DNA of 64,000 nucleotides from Pseudoflavonifractor sp. Marseille-P3106 (GTDB lineage: Bacteria; Bacillota; Clostridia; Oscillospirales; Oscillospiraceae): contig LT827126.1 in assembly GCA_900169975.1 (NCBI GenBank), forward strand, positions 930,001-994,000, written 5' to 3'. Position 1 is the first letter of the stretch. Each line of letters opens with the position of its first letter. This document shows, piece after piece, positions 35,644 to 44,905 of this stretch. Both the position numbers and the translations under genes were made by a program. Under the pieces are notes generated by a model, which saw only the letters and a program-made list of their open reading frames with translations, ran no database searches and had not been told where the DNA came from.

Positions 35644-37278
35644 TTATACGGCAATATCCAGTTCGTCGGCATAGCCGAGAATGTATTCAAGCGTCTGCTG
35701 GTATTCGTCCCTATACTTGAAGACGATTTCGATTGCATGGTTTTCGTGAATCAGGATGCGGTCAACAAGGGACATCAGCACACGGCGGTTCAGTTCTTCG
35801 ACGTTTTCATACTGCTTGAAAAGCGTTACCCAGTTCCGTTCGGTCGTGCCGGTTGTCACCGTCTGCTTCATTTCTTTTTTGACCCACAGAAGTGCCTCCT
35901 GTTTGTCCTCAATGATTTTGGTGTAGCTGCTGCGGAACTCGAAGTATTCCGATTTATCAATGACGCCGCCGATGAAGTTCTCGTAAAGCCCCAGCTTGAG
36001 CTTTTGGTACCGTTCAATCTCTTCCTCGATTTTGGCGATCTGAGCTTCGTAATTGAAAGCCTTACGGCTCTGAGACGGAAGCCGTTCTATCATCGCAAGC
36101 GCGTGTTCCAGATTGATGACAAGCTCGATCTGGTCATGAATGGCACGGAAGACCTTCTCTTCAACCTCTTTTGCGGCGATGCTGTGCGTGCTGCACGTCC
36201 GGCTGTGCTTATTGGTGGAGCAGACGTAGTAGATATACTTTTTCGTCTTCGATGGGACGGTCTTGCGGATCATTGGCTGCTGACAGTCTCCGCAGAACAG
36301 AAAGCCGGAAAACAGGTGTGCTTCGTCCTGATCGGGTGAGCAGCGCATATCCCTTTGCATCATGACCTTGACTGCCATGAAGTCCTCGTAGGACACAAGA
36401 GCTTCATGCGCATTTTCAACCTTGACCCACTCGGATTCATCCTTGCTCTTCACGACGCGGACTTTGTAGTTGGGAGTGCCGCGCTTGCCCTGAGCCAGAA
36501 CGCCGATATAAACCTCGTTGGTGAGAATACGCTGGACGGCTTTGTATGTCCATTTTGCGGTATCGCTGGTCTTGAAGACGGTATCGAACTTCACACCGGC
36601 GGAATGCTTGTATTCCATTGGGGACAGGACGCCCATCTGGTTCAGACGCTTTGCAATACGTCCGATGGAGAAGCCGTCCTTGTACATGGAAAAGATCATC
36701 TGCACATATTCGCTGACCGCTTCATCCACGATGAGCTGGTTTTTGTTCTCCGGCGATTTCATGTAGCCGTAAGGGGCGAACGAGCCGACGAACTCACCGC
36801 TCTTCTGCTTGACTTCCAGACTGCTTCGGATTTTCATGGAGATGTCCTTGCAGTAAGAATCGTTAATCAAGTTTTTGAACGGGATAACAAAGGAGTCGGA
36901 CTGCGGATCACCGGTCAGACTGTCATACGCATCATTGATTGCGATGAAGCGTATGCCAAGCTGCGGGAAAATCTTCTCAATGTAGCGTCCGCCGTCGATA
37001 TAGTTTCTTGAGAAGCGGCTGAGATCCTTGACCACAATGCAGTCAAGCGCACCCTTGCGGATTGCCTCTTCCAGCTTTTTGAACTGAGGACGATTGAAGG
37101 AAACGCCGCTGTAACCGTCATCCACAAACGGCTCACAGACAAGCTCCAAATCCTCATGCCGTGCGATATAGTCCTCGCAGATGGCTCTCTGGCTGGCGAT
37201 GGAGTTGCTTTCTACTTTGTCTCCATCCTCACGGGACAGACGGCAGTAGATCGCCGTGCGGTAAACCTTATCTGGCAT
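35644..37278 (-). CDS. large serine recombinase (first of operon)
   Basis: 544 aa. YCRLSREDGD (Ser15), VDDGYSGVSFNRP, VVKDLSRFSRNYIDGG; recombinase domain YGYMKSPENK; zinc ribbon FCGDCQQPM; coiled coil at about 390-470. ATG 37278 behind GGAGG. First gene of the recombinase operon, with a promoter at 37429-37457. Confidence 0.93.
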   Translation of the reverse strand: MPDKVYRTAIYCRLSREDGDKVESNSIASQRAICEDYIARHEDLELVCEPFVDDGYSGVSFNRPQFKKLEEAIRKGALDCIVVKDLSRFSRNYIDGGRYIEKIFPQLGIRFIAINDAYDSLTGDPQSDSFVIPFKNLINDSYCKDISMKIRSSLEVKQKSGEFVGSFAPYGYMKSPENKNQLIVDEAVSEYVQMIFSMYKDGFSIGRIAKRLNQMGVLSPMEYKHSAGVKFDTVFKTSDTAKWTYKAVQRILTNEVYIGVLAQGKRGTPNYKVRVVKSKDESEWVKVENAHEALVSYEDFMAVKVMMQRDMRCSPDQDEAHLFSGFLFCGDCQQPMIRKTVPSKTKKYIYYVCSTNKHSRTCSTHSIAAKEVEEKVFRAIHDQIELVINLEHALAMIERLPSQSRKAFNYEAQIAKIEEEIERYQKLKLGLYENFIGGVIDKSEYFEFRSSYTKIIEDKQEALLWVKKEMKQTVTTGTTERNWVTLFKQYENVEELNRRVLMSLVDRILIHENHAIEIVFKYRDEYQQTLEYILGYADELDIAV

Positions 37279-37428
37279 AAAAATAACCTCCGTTTTTCTG
37301 TTTGGTGTGGTACATCAAATCAGAAAGACGAAGGCTTGCTTCAACTCTTATGAAGAGGAACACGAAAACGCCACATGACCATCAGGGCAAGCGGCTTAAT
37401 CCGTATTCTTCTTTTTTTGACCGATTTC

Positions 37429-37457
37429 ATTATACCACAGGCTCAATCGCTTGTCCA
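37429..37457 (-). promoter_or_regulatory. promoter of the serine-recombinase operon
   Basis: Minus-strand TGGACA (37457-37452), 17 bp, TATAAT (37434-37429), 150 bp before the first recombinase. The leader contains no obvious gene. Confidence 0.65.
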
Positions 37458-37492
37458 TAGAACCGGGTGAAAAGATTCAGACTGTTCATAAA

Positions 37493-37735
37493 TCAAAGAC
37501 CTCTCAGATAGTGTTCCAGACAATCTTCCATTGTCGTGTCCGTCGCGGCGAAGCTGATCTTCACCACAGTTTTCCCGTCCAGATAACAATAGGGATTTCT
37601 GATCTGCTTGATGAACTCCCTCAGTCTGTCCTCTCGCGGTGCCGCAGGATCAAGCCGGATGCTGCTTCTCTGAACGAGTGTGCTACGGTCAACCGTTTTC
37701 GGGCTGACGTTTTTCATTGTTTCAATGCCCATCAT
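37493..37735 (-). CDS. DUF6870 protein
   Basis: 80 aa, first residues MMGIETMKNVSPKTVDRSTL, then a conserved segment FIKQIRNPYCYLDG and MEDCLEHYLRG. Matches DUF6870, a small family found in Firmicutes integrative elements. Possibly regulatory; unknown. Confidence 0.65.
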   Translation of the reverse strand: MMGIETMKNVSPKTVDRSTLVQRSSIRLDPAAPREDRLREFIKQIRNPYCYLDGKTVVKISFAATDTTMEDCLEHYLRGL

Positions 37736-38016
37736 ATTCTAAGCACCTCCTGTTTCGTGGAATTATTCAGGACAAAAGGATATGGCAGAGCATCTTGTGA
37801 AGATACCCTGCCACATAGTTTTCATCCTGAAACTATATAGTAAGTTTCTTTTGGGTTTGTTTCATTGTCCGGCATATTTGCAGCTCGCGCCCCTGCCAGA
37901 AGAACTTTGCAGTTCCGGGAATGCTGCGGACTACCAATGGTCAATCGGTATCATGGGACTCTCACCCCTCCGAGGAACGCTCCGAGCCGCCCATTCAAAG
38001 AAAAGACGGAAGTATC

Positions 38017-38044
38017 ATTATACCCGGCATCTGCATCGTCGCAA
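38017..38044 (-). promoter_or_regulatory. candidate promoter in the 37736-38246 non-coding region
   Basis: Minus-strand TTGCGA (38044-38039), 16 bp, TATAAT (38022-38017), giving a leader of about 280 nt before the DUF6870 gene. The 511-bp region contains several hairpins and no gene. Confidence 0.35.
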
Positions 38045-38198
38045 GCAGCCGCACCACACGACTGTTATAGCTCTCCGGAGGTCGCTCACTCCCTTTCGGG
38101 AGGTCTTGGCGTCGGAAGCTGTGTTGCTTCGCAGAAGCGGAAAGATCCGCAGCACTGAACTATTCAGTTTTCAAGGAGCAGTGAAGTGGTCTGATTGA

Positions 38199-38245
38199 CC
38201 CTTTCACTTTACAACGGACATCTTTTTGCCGTTTGTTGAGTACCG
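38199..38245 (-). repeat. conserved 46-bp repeat, copy A
   Basis: On the minus strand it reads GGTACTCAACAAACG, A-rich spacer, TGTCCGTTGTAAAGTGAA, ending GGG. The same blocks occur on the plus strand at 50876-50921. The two copies are inverted relative to each other. Inside, AACAAACG and CGTTGT can pair as a hairpin. Copy A ends 1 bp before the stop of the sigma-like gene. Confidence 0.6.
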
Positions 38246-38246
38246 C

Positions 38247-38729
38247 TCAAAAAATTCTTTGAAATTTTTTCTGCACCGCTGCTTTGAGGTCAAATGCAGC
38301 TCTGATGCCGATGCCTTTCCTTCGGGCAAACTCTCGAAGAGTCAGTCCTTCACGAGTCATCGCAAGATACAATTCGCGCTGCTTCTCGGTCAGAATGGAA
38401 AGAAGCTCCTTCTCTTTGAGGGCGGTGATCAGTTCCTCCATGCAGTCGCGGGAGTCTGCCAGCCATGCAGCGGACTTCACATCGTCCTCCGGCATAGCGT
38501 CAAGGGACAGCACGGTATCAGAAATTTTCTCTGCGCCGTCCTCATCCTCAGAGGTGTTGTCAGAGCCATACGAGCGTCTGATCCGCTTTTCCTCTGCGCG
38601 AAGGATTCTCATAACCTTGCGGTCAACCTCGGAAACTTCGCCGGTTCGTTTCACGCGCACCATGCACTTGCCGTCCTCCGTAGTCCAGAGGTCGTAATCG
38701 AACGCGATAGGGGTCTTAGGGATTTTCAT
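38247..38729 (-). CDS. sigma-70-like factor
   Basis: 160 aa. The C-terminal sigma region 4-type HTH (LTEKQRELYLAMTREGLTLREFARRKG) and a basic tail support a DNA-binding sigma-like protein; region 2 is not evident. Common in conjugative elements, where it may switch on transfer genes. Confidence 0.7.
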   Translation of the reverse strand: MKIPKTPIAFDYDLWTTEDGKCMVRVKRTGEVSEVDRKVMRILRAEEKRIRRSYGSDNTSEDEDGAEKISDTVLSLDAMPEDDVKSAAWLADSRDCMEELITALKEKELLSILTEKQRELYLAMTREGLTLREFARRKGIGIRAAFDLKAAVQKKFQRIF

Positions 38730-38783
38730 TGTTCATCCTTTCCGCTGCGCGGGAGCAGCGGGAAGGGTGAAGACAGAAAAAGA

Positions 38784-38851
38784 GCCGCATGACGGTGAGG
38801 TTTGAATCCCATGCCGATAAAACAGAGCAATTAAACTCTGTCTCATGCGGC
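38784..38851 (-). terminator. branched hairpin after the zinc-ribbon gene
   Basis: Minus-strand GCCGCATGA / TCATGCGGC closing an inner ACAGAG / CTCTGT hairpin and a tRNA-like GATTCAAACC segment, followed by TCTTTTT. Probably terminator; the elaborate interior could have another role. Confidence 0.5.
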
Positions 38852-38937
38852 ATTAGGATGACTTCACCTATCAGGCGGCTCCACAGCTCAGCTATGACAT
38901 ATATTTTATTTTAGAACAGAGGCTTGTCCTCCGGTTC

Positions 38938-39180
38938 TTACTTGGTACGCGGTCGCAGTCTTCTCATATTCAGCACATCAAAGACTGTGATCCGCCCGCA
39001 TTTCTTGCACTTGGATTCTACATGACCCCTCGTGTCCTCGTAGACAGCAATGGCATTATGCTGACAATACGGACATTTCAGGTATCGGGGCTTTTGCTGG
39101 GAAATGGCAACTCTTGCCCTGCGGATTTTTTCGATCAGCTCCGGCGTCGGTTCCTGAACCCGAATGGATGCTCTCTTCAT
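38938..39180 (-). CDS. zinc-ribbon protein
   Basis: 80 aa from ATG 39180 (GGAGG 7 nt upstream, overlapping the ImmA stop as TAATG). CPYCQHNAIAVYE and CKKCGRITVFDVLN form a zinc ribbon of the Com-like type. Function unknown. Confidence 0.68.
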   Translation of the reverse strand: MKRASIRVQEPTPELIEKIRRARVAISQQKPRYLKCPYCQHNAIAVYEDTRGHVESKCKKCGRITVFDVLNMRRLRPRTK

Positions 39181-39908
39181 TACCACACCTCCAATGGGTC
39201 AACATACTCACTGAATGGACGATCTACCATGTAGCCGAGCTGACGAAGGCGGATAGACGCCGTTGTCTTTGAGACACCGAACAACCGGCAGAAAAGGCGC
39301 AGCGTTAAGTGATCACCATACGAATACCTCCCCTCGTAATTGATCAGCGGCGTTTCTGCAAACCGACGCATTGCCAGGTCAACCTCTTTTTGAGGAAGCA
39401 GGATCGCCGCGCCCAAGACATTTGCTTGCCACTCGTTCCAGTCCTCGCGGGTTTTCAGCTCTCGCGGCGTATAGGCTGTCCGTGCGGAATATTTCATTTC
39501 GCAGGAAGCCTTTACCTCTTCCGATTCCAGTTGGAAGAGAATCTGATGGGCGCACTCGTGGGCAAGGGTAAATCTGCGCTTGGCGCAGAGCCGCTGCACG
39601 TTGCCGGATCGAATGAAGCTCTCGTCCAAGATGACCTGATTACGCTTCAAAGCCAGTGTGCGCGTAATACCAAGTTCCGTGATCTTGTACTCAGTGTCGG
39701 CATAGGCAGTGACACCGCAGATGCTTCCGTCCGGCGAGAGACGGGCGAATGATACGCGAAGACCGAGATAGTTCTTTGCAAACTGATCAATGGGTGTTGG
39801 CAAAGCTGATCGGTCGGGCTTGTCCGCCTCATCCCCGAAAAAGAACCGGTTGAAGTCCTTCGTTGTTGATGCTGCAATTTCTTCAAGTTGGCGCTGGGAT
39901 AAAATCAT
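39180..39908 (-). CDS. ImmA/IrrE-family metallopeptidase
   Basis: 242 aa from ATG 39908 (MILSQRQLEEIAAS). Zinc protease motif TLAHECAHQIL (HExxH) and C-terminal helices with an HTH-like SKTTASIRLRQLGY. Such proteases cleave XRE repressors and trigger element excision; the XRE repressor at 40435 is divergent from this operon. ATGA overlap with the upstream gene. Confidence 0.85.
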   Translation of the reverse strand: MILSQRQLEEIAASTTKDFNRFFFGDEADKPDRSALPTPIDQFAKNYLGLRVSFARLSPDGSICGVTAYADTEYKITELGITRTLALKRNQVILDESFIRSGNVQRLCAKRRFTLAHECAHQILFQLESEEVKASCEMKYSARTAYTPRELKTREDWNEWQANVLGAAILLPQKEVDLAMRRFAETPLINYEGRYSYGDHLTLRLFCRLFGVSKTTASIRLRQLGYMVDRPFSEYVDPLEVW

Positions 39909-40165
39909 GAGCAGTTGTCCTCCTTTGCTTCGACGAACCACTTGTCTCCTTCGTGGAAAAGAAATGACTCCTTTCCGCGAATCTGAACTGTGTAACGGAT
40001 GCCTCCGCCCCCAACCTTTTTGGATGTGGCGCGGCATTTGTATAGAATCTGGTCGATTTGAAAGATTACACCGTTGTCCCACCAGATAAGGCGAGGGAGG
40101 ATTGCCCCCTCCTTGTCCACATCCAGCGTAACCGGGACGTATGCTTTTCTGTACTGTGTAGCCAT
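39905..40165 (-). CDS. small hypothetical protein upstream of ImmA
   Basis: 86 aa beginning MATQYRKAYVPVTLDVDKEG at 40165; the ribosome site is weak (AGGAGTGAG 13-14 nt away). IWWDNGVIFQIDQILYKCRA and RYTVQIRGKESFLFHEGDKWFVE read as a small beta-rich fold. Coupled to the ImmA gene. Unknown. Confidence 0.6.
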   Translation of the reverse strand: MATQYRKAYVPVTLDVDKEGAILPRLIWWDNGVIFQIDQILYKCRATSKKVGGGGIRYTVQIRGKESFLFHEGDKWFVEAKEDNCS

Positions 40166-40281
40166 TTCTGTTTTTCTCACTCCTGTTCCCTCATACCGGT
40201 GTATGCCGGTACGGATGATCTTCGGCAGCATAAATGCCTGTCCATTTGAACTGCTCAAAAGATGTAACTTTTTCGTGTACA

Positions 40282-40343
40282 ACTACTCATACCCCTTGAC
40301 AGGATGAGCAATTCAGGATATACTATGAGTAGTTGGATTGCTC
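40282..40343 (+). promoter_or_regulatory. XRE promoter with nested operator repeats
   Basis: TTGACA (40296-40301), 17 bp, TATACT (40319-40324). Two inverted-repeat pairs frame it: ACTACTCATA (40282-40291) with TATGAGTAGT (40324-40333), and GAGCAAT (40306-40312) with ATTGCTC (40337-40343). Typical of an autorepressed XRE switch between the divergent operons. Confidence 0.7.
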
Positions 40344-40434
40344 AGTCATTATTATACGCACTTCAAGTGCCTTTGTCAATAGACTTGCGCAATTTGATGT
40401 CGCAAACTTTTTGTGAACAGGAGTGATTACCAAA

Positions 40435-40863
40435 ATGACGTTTGGAGAGAAATTCAAGGCTGAACGGGAGAAGCGGAAGCTGACCCAGCAGGAAGTAGCC
40501 GATGCACTGGGGATCAACAGGCGTATGATTACCCGGTACGAGAACGGCATTTCCTTTCCCCGTACCAAGGACGCTTACAGAAAAATCGCGGAATACTTCA
40601 AGGTGGATGTGAACTATCTGCTGACCGAGGACGAAGAGTTTGTGGTTCAGGCATCCGAGCAGTACGGCTCCCGTGGCATGAAACAGGCAAAGGACCTGAT
40701 TGAAGGGATGTCCGGTTTGTTTGCGGGCGGTAAGCTGTCCGAGCAGGACAAGGATGCGGTGATGAAGGCGTTGCAGGATATATATTGGGAATCCAAAGCC
40801 CGGAATGTTGAGAAATACACGCCGAAGAAATACAAGAAGACCGGTACGGACGCAGAGGAATAA
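40435..40863 (+). CDS. XRE-family repressor
   Basis: 142 aa starting MTFGEKFKAEREKRKLTQQEV at 40435 (AGGAGTG upstream; the GTG at 40423 is too close to it). HTH residues 3-60; acidic C-terminal region. Likely lysogeny-type switch controlling the ImmA operon and the following genes. Confidence 0.85.
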   Translation: MTFGEKFKAEREKRKLTQQEVADALGINRRMITRYENGISFPRTKDAYRKIAEYFKVDVNYLLTEDEEFVVQASEQYGSRGMKQAKDLIEGMSGLFAGGKLSEQDKDAVMKALQDIYWESKARNVEKYTPKKYKKTGTDAEE

Positions 40864-40931
40864 CTGTCTACGTCTCGGTTTCTTGACGGATTTACTTTGA
40901 CTGTTTTCAACATGAAAGGGGTGAAGGTCCC

Positions 40932-41468
40932 GTGATAATTCGCTCCGAGGAAATATACAAAAAGGCGAACAGCATTGTCAAAAGCTGTGGAACAAGAGAT
41001 ACCTTGAAGATTGCCCGTGAGCTGGGCATTCATCTCCATTTTCTTGACAATCTGAACGATCTGCTCGGAATGTACACCTACCGCCATAAAGAGCGGCATA
41101 TTCTTCTGAACTCCAACATGGAGTATCTGATCATGCAAATGGTTTGCGGTCACGAGATCGGGCATGATACCTTTCACCGTGATCTTGCCAAAGGAAACGA
41201 ACCGCTCCCGGAGTTCGTGCTGTTCGATATGCGCACAAAACACGAATATGAGGCGAATGCGTTTGCCTCACACCTGATCATTGATGATGATGAGCTGATT
41301 GACCTGATGAAGCAGGACTACGATGTGGTGCAGCTCTCGGCTGCAATGGGAACAAACATCAACCTGATGCTGATCAAGCTCAACGAACTGAACCGCATGG
41401 GCTGGCAGCTCAACTTGCCTTATGTACCGCACTCTGACTTTCTGAAAAATGTCAGACCGGAGGGCTGA
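40932..41468 (+). CDS. ImmA/IrrE-family metallopeptidase
   Basis: 178 aa from a GTG at 40932 (GGTGAAGG upstream). Active-site QMVCGHEIGHDTF (HExxH) and a downstream glutamate in EYEANAFASHLI. It follows the XRE gene, the usual repressor-protease pair. Confidence 0.9.
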   Translation: MIIRSEEIYKKANSIVKSCGTRDTLKIARELGIHLHFLDNLNDLLGMYTYRHKERHILLNSNMEYLIMQMVCGHEIGHDTFHRDLAKGNEPLPEFVLFDMRTKHEYEANAFASHLIIDDDELIDLMKQDYDVVQLSAAMGTNINLMLIKLNELNRMGWQLNLPYVPHSDFLKNVRPEG

Positions 41469-41492
41469 ATGAGGATGAAGGATAGCAATTAG

Positions 41493-42317
41493 ATGAACAA
41501 CAACGACTATAAAGAAGCCCTTTTCTATGCCGCTTCCATCTTTAACGAACGCTTGGGGGCAGAGTTCAGTGAGGACAACCTTGTACTGCGCTGCTTTCAG
41601 ACGGAAAACCAGCAGGAAGTCTTTGAGCAGTTCTGCAAGCAGTATTTTCCTGACCGGCTGGAAGACCGATATACAGAGGACGGCTATTTTGACTTTCACG
41701 CCTCTGCATTCGTCGGCACAGGAGACGGCGCGGACGGAATCCTTCTGCGCACAGACATAGCGCGTCATCCGGCAGAGTTGAAGCACATTCTTCTGCATGA
41801 GCTGGCGCATATCTTCTGCACCCGCAACGAGCTTGGCGGAGACAACTTCTATGAACGATACTGCATGGACGATACCATCAGCCGCGAAGAGGACGGAACC
41901 ATTAACGCCGGATATGCGGTCTGGCGGGAACTCGCGGCGGAGCTGATTGCATTTGAGCTGGATGACAACTGCGACGTAGTTCCGCTCCGACGCAAGAAAG
42001 ACCTTCTCAGCTATTACGAAGGAGAGCTCCTGACCGGCAACGGGAAAATGGGCGTCAGCATGATTCTCTGCGAGGCGATGACCAGTGATGAGGGCGAGGC
42101 GTCTATGACATGGGATGCTGCCAAAAGCAAGTTTGCACGGTTCAAGCCCTTTGATGATCCACTGTACAGGGACTTGCTGGAACTGGTTTTTACACACGTT
42201 AGAGATTACTTTATCGTGATCGACCGCGACTTTATCTATGAAATTGGAGTTTTGTATCTGAGCATTGCCGCACAAGCGATGATTGCGTCCCTAAAGAACA
42301 GATTTCAGGAAGAATAG
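41493..42317 (+). CDS. zinc-protease-like hypothetical protein
   Basis: 274 aa. The motif ILLHELAHIFCTR (HELAH) at about residue 101-106 and a later acidic AAELIAFELDD suggest a metallopeptidase. No further family recognised. Third HExxH protein in this cluster. Confidence 0.6.
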   Translation: MNNNDYKEALFYAASIFNERLGAEFSEDNLVLRCFQTENQQEVFEQFCKQYFPDRLEDRYTEDGYFDFHASAFVGTGDGADGILLRTDIARHPAELKHILLHELAHIFCTRNELGGDNFYERYCMDDTISREEDGTINAGYAVWRELAAELIAFELDDNCDVVPLRRKKDLLSYYEGELLTGNGKMGVSMILCEAMTSDEGEASMTWDAAKSKFARFKPFDDPLYRDLLELVFTHVRDYFIVIDRDFIYEIGVLYLSIAAQAMIASLKNRFQEE

Positions 42318-42344
42318 ACAGACCGATAGAGAGAAAGGACGTGC

Positions 42345-42653
42345 ATGATGAAGTACAAACTGTTCCGTTCCCCCGGTGATCTGGACAAGGCAGTTCGGAA
42401 GCACGAACTGGTTGCCGTGGAGACCGGCAAGAACATTGATGATGTGGCAGACGCGCTTATCCGTGCCGTTCGGGATGATCTTGCGGAAATGCCGGAGTAT
42501 GCGCACTGCGAAACCGCTGCGTATGCACCGGAGCCGGTTCAGGAGCATCGCCGCGTAAGACGTTATCAGTATGAGATGATGGGTGTTGTTTACCCGCTGT
42601 ATGCGGAGAAGAATATCCTGATTGATTATGGCGTGATTGAAGAGGCGGAGTAA
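42345..42653 (+). CDS. hypothetical protein
   Basis: 102 aa, MMKYKLFRSPGDLDKAVRKHELVAVETGKNIDDVADALIRAV; no recognised domain. ATG follows GAAAGGA. It overlaps the next gene by one base (TAATG). Confidence 0.55.
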   Translation: MMKYKLFRSPGDLDKAVRKHELVAVETGKNIDDVADALIRAVRDDLAEMPEYAHCETAAYAPEPVQEHRRVRRYQYEMMGVVYPLYAEKNILIDYGVIEEAE

Positions 42654-43339
42654 TGTCAAAGAGATATGCCAGACAACTACATAGTGCAGATGGTTTGATT
42701 GCCGCTGTCGAGCAATACGGCTTTCTGCCCTTCTTTCGGAATGAGATTCACGGCTTCTCTGTTGAAGAGCTTTGTTTGCCGGAGTTGTGGTTTGCGGATG
42801 ATGTAGATGGTCCGTGGGAATGGAAAGGACCGGCTGCGCGGAGCGGCAAATGTCTTTACGGCAAACTTTTCAACAAGAAGGCTGGCTTTGTGAGCCGGGA
42901 GTGGATACCTGACTTCGCAAACTTCCGGCGTGACGGCTATGACTTTGACGCCCGTTGGGATGATGGCTTGGCGTCCTACAAGGACAAGGAGCTATATGAA
43001 GCCATAGCCGGTGAAGGCAGGATGCTTTCCAAACGGCTGAAAGAGGCTCTGAACTACCGCAAGGGCGGCAACACCGGTTTTGAGACGTGCATCACGCGGC
43101 TGCAAATGCAGAGCTATGTCTGCATCGCGGATTTCGTCTATATGCAGGACAGATACGGAAGACCTTATGGCTGGGGTGTCGCAGAGTATGCGACGCCGGA
43201 AGAACTTTTCGGGTACGACCTTATCACATCTGCATATCAGCGAGACCCGCAGGAATCCAAAGAGCGCATGATGCAGCATCTTTCCTCCATCCTGCCGGGT
43301 GCATCTGCACAGCAGCTTACGAAGATATTGAAAGGATAA
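42653..43339 (+). CDS. AlkZ/YcaQ-like hypothetical protein
   Basis: 228 aa. IHGFSVEELCLPELWFADDVDGPWEWKGP resembles AlkZ-related proteins annotated in gut Firmicutes; the catalytic residues of true YcaQ cannot be confirmed. Soluble. Confidence 0.5.
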   Translation: MSKRYARQLHSADGLIAAVEQYGFLPFFRNEIHGFSVEELCLPELWFADDVDGPWEWKGPAARSGKCLYGKLFNKKAGFVSREWIPDFANFRRDGYDFDARWDDGLASYKDKELYEAIAGEGRMLSKRLKEALNYRKGGNTGFETCITRLQMQSYVCIADFVYMQDRYGRPYGWGVAEYATPEELFGYDLITSAYQRDPQESKERMMQHLSSILPGASAQQLTKILKG

Positions 43340-43345
43340 AACACC

Positions 43346-43825
43346 ATGAGCAAGAAACTTGTAGCGTATTTTTCTGCGTCCGGCGTGACCGCGAAGGTTG
43401 CCGAGACGCTGGCAGAGGCAATCGGCGCAGACATCTTTGAAATTGAGCCGAAGGTGCCTTACACGGAAGCTGATCTGAACTGGATGGACAAGAAAGCCCG
43501 CAGCACGATTGAGATGAACGATCCTGCCTCCCGTCCTGAGATTGCCGTCAAGCGGGACAACATGAAGGACTATGATACCATCTTTGTGGGCTTCCCGATC
43601 TGGTGGTACGTCGCGCCGACGATTATCAATACGTTTCTTGAGAGCTATGATCTGACCGGCAAGACGATCATCCCGTTTGCAACCTCCGGCGGAAGCGACA
43701 TTGGCAAGACGAACGAGCGCCTTGCGCCGAGCTGCAAAGGCGCAAAGCTGATGGACGGCAAGGTTTTCAAGGGCAATGTCGGGCATCAGGAGCTTGCGGC
43801 GTGGGTTGATGGACTTGGACTTTGA
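43346..43825 (+). CDS. flavodoxin
   Basis: 159 aa. The FMN phosphate loop is in LVAYFSASGVTAKVAETLAE, with IFVGFPIWWYVAPTIINTFLE and PFATSGGSDIG as the flavin-binding loops. Redox carrier or quinone reductase-like. GC and codon use resemble the neighbouring cargo. Confidence 0.88.
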   Translation: MSKKLVAYFSASGVTAKVAETLAEAIGADIFEIEPKVPYTEADLNWMDKKARSTIEMNDPASRPEIAVKRDNMKDYDTIFVGFPIWWYVAPTIINTFLESYDLTGKTIIPFATSGGSDIGKTNERLAPSCKGAKLMDGKVFKGNVGHQELAAWVDGLGL

Positions 43826-43865
43826 GAAGACTATAAATCGGGATTTGGCAAAGGAGTGTGATTGT

Positions 43866-44096
43866 ATGAAAAAGAAATTCTTTGTGGTAATTGCAATTAT
43901 AGTTGTTTTAGTAATCCTATTAACCCCTGTTCGTATGAACTTAAAAGACGGCGGAAGTGTTAGGTATAAAGCATTAGTGTATGAGGTTACAAAAATACAC
44001 CGACTTGCACCAGAAGTAGATGGTGTAAAACCATATATTGATGGGTTCGAAATTAAAATACTCGGAATGACAGTTTATAGAGAAACAAACGAATAG
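43866..44096 (+). CDS. small membrane-anchored hypothetical protein
   Basis: 76 aa starting MKKKFFVVIAIIVVLVILL (single N-terminal membrane segment) at 43866 behind GGAG, then an extracytoplasmic beta-rich tail (RYKALVYEVTKIH). Unknown. Confidence 0.6.
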   Translation: MKKKFFVVIAIIVVLVILLTPVRMNLKDGGSVRYKALVYEVTKIHRLAPEVDGVKPYIDGFEIKILGMTVYRETNE

Positions 44097-44133
44097 ACAA
44101 ATTCCAGTTTAACGAACAGGAGATGATGATCGC

Positions 44134-44343
44134 GTGAAAATCCTATATGAACTATCTTGGCTATGGGAAACGCTGGGCATTGCACTTGTAGCGGCGGCTG
44201 TCTGCATGGCTTGCGCCGCTCTGATCTGCAAGGCAGCGAAGAAGAAACTCGGCAAAAAGGTGTTGGCAGTCATAGGGGCTGCTGCATTTGTGGGCGCGAT
44301 TCTGGCGGTCATTCTGATTGCCCGGACGCCGATGCCGCTTTGA
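44134..44343 (+). CDS. small membrane protein
   Basis: 69 aa, GTG start with AGGAG upstream. Two hydrophobic helices (LGIALVAAAVCMACAALIC; VLAVIGAAAFVGAILAVIL) with a basic loop between. Unknown. Confidence 0.5.
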   Translation: MKILYELSWLWETLGIALVAAAVCMACAALICKAAKKKLGKKVLAVIGAAAFVGAILAVILIARTPMPL

Positions 44344-44363
44344 CAGAATAGGAGAAACTGACA

Positions 44364-44885
44364 ATGATTGTTCTTACAGAGCAGATAGAGATTCCGGCTT
44401 CCTATGACAAACTAAAGGCATGGACTGCTAACTTTGAGGAAGAGTTTGTGAAATGGAGTCCCTACCACATCGAATGCAATCTCTATAACGGAAACTATAA
44501 CGCAGGAAGCAAGATCCGCTTCCGCGAGATCGTCATGGGGCTGGACTACGATGTGACCGGCACAATTACGGAATGCGAACAGGATGAAAACCACTTCCGC
44601 ATTGTATTCCGGAGCGACAAGAAAACGGCGTTCATCACCTTTGAAGGGAAAAGAACCAAAACAGGATGCCATTTCTCTCACACCGAGGCTTTCGGCATGA
44701 CCACGCCGGTAATTGGGGCGATCATGAACTTCCTGATCTTCAAGGTGTTTTTCAGGAAAAAGGCAAACTGGCAGCTTATCCGGGATGATATGATTCTGGA
44801 TAACAGGTATTTATATGACATTCTGACCGAGGGAAAATACCCGGAAAGAATCCCGCTGGACAAGCTGCTGACCGGCGCGAAGTAA
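44364..44885 (+). CDS. SRPBCC-family protein
   Basis: 173 aa. Starts [26 protein letters not shown], a START/SRPBCC helix-grip pattern, with [20 protein letters not shown]. Binds an unknown hydrophobic ligand. Confidence 0.65.
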   Translation: MIVLTEQIEIPASYDKLKAWTANFEEEFVKWSPYHIECNLYNGNYNAGSKIRFREIVMGLDYDVTGTITECEQDENHFRIVFRSDKKTAFITFEGKRTKTGCHFSHTEAFGMTTPVIGAIMNFLIFKVFFRKKANWQLIRDDMILDNRYLYDILTEGKYPERIPLDKLLTGAK

Positions 44886-44905
44886 CCGAATGGGAGGGCT
44901 TGATC

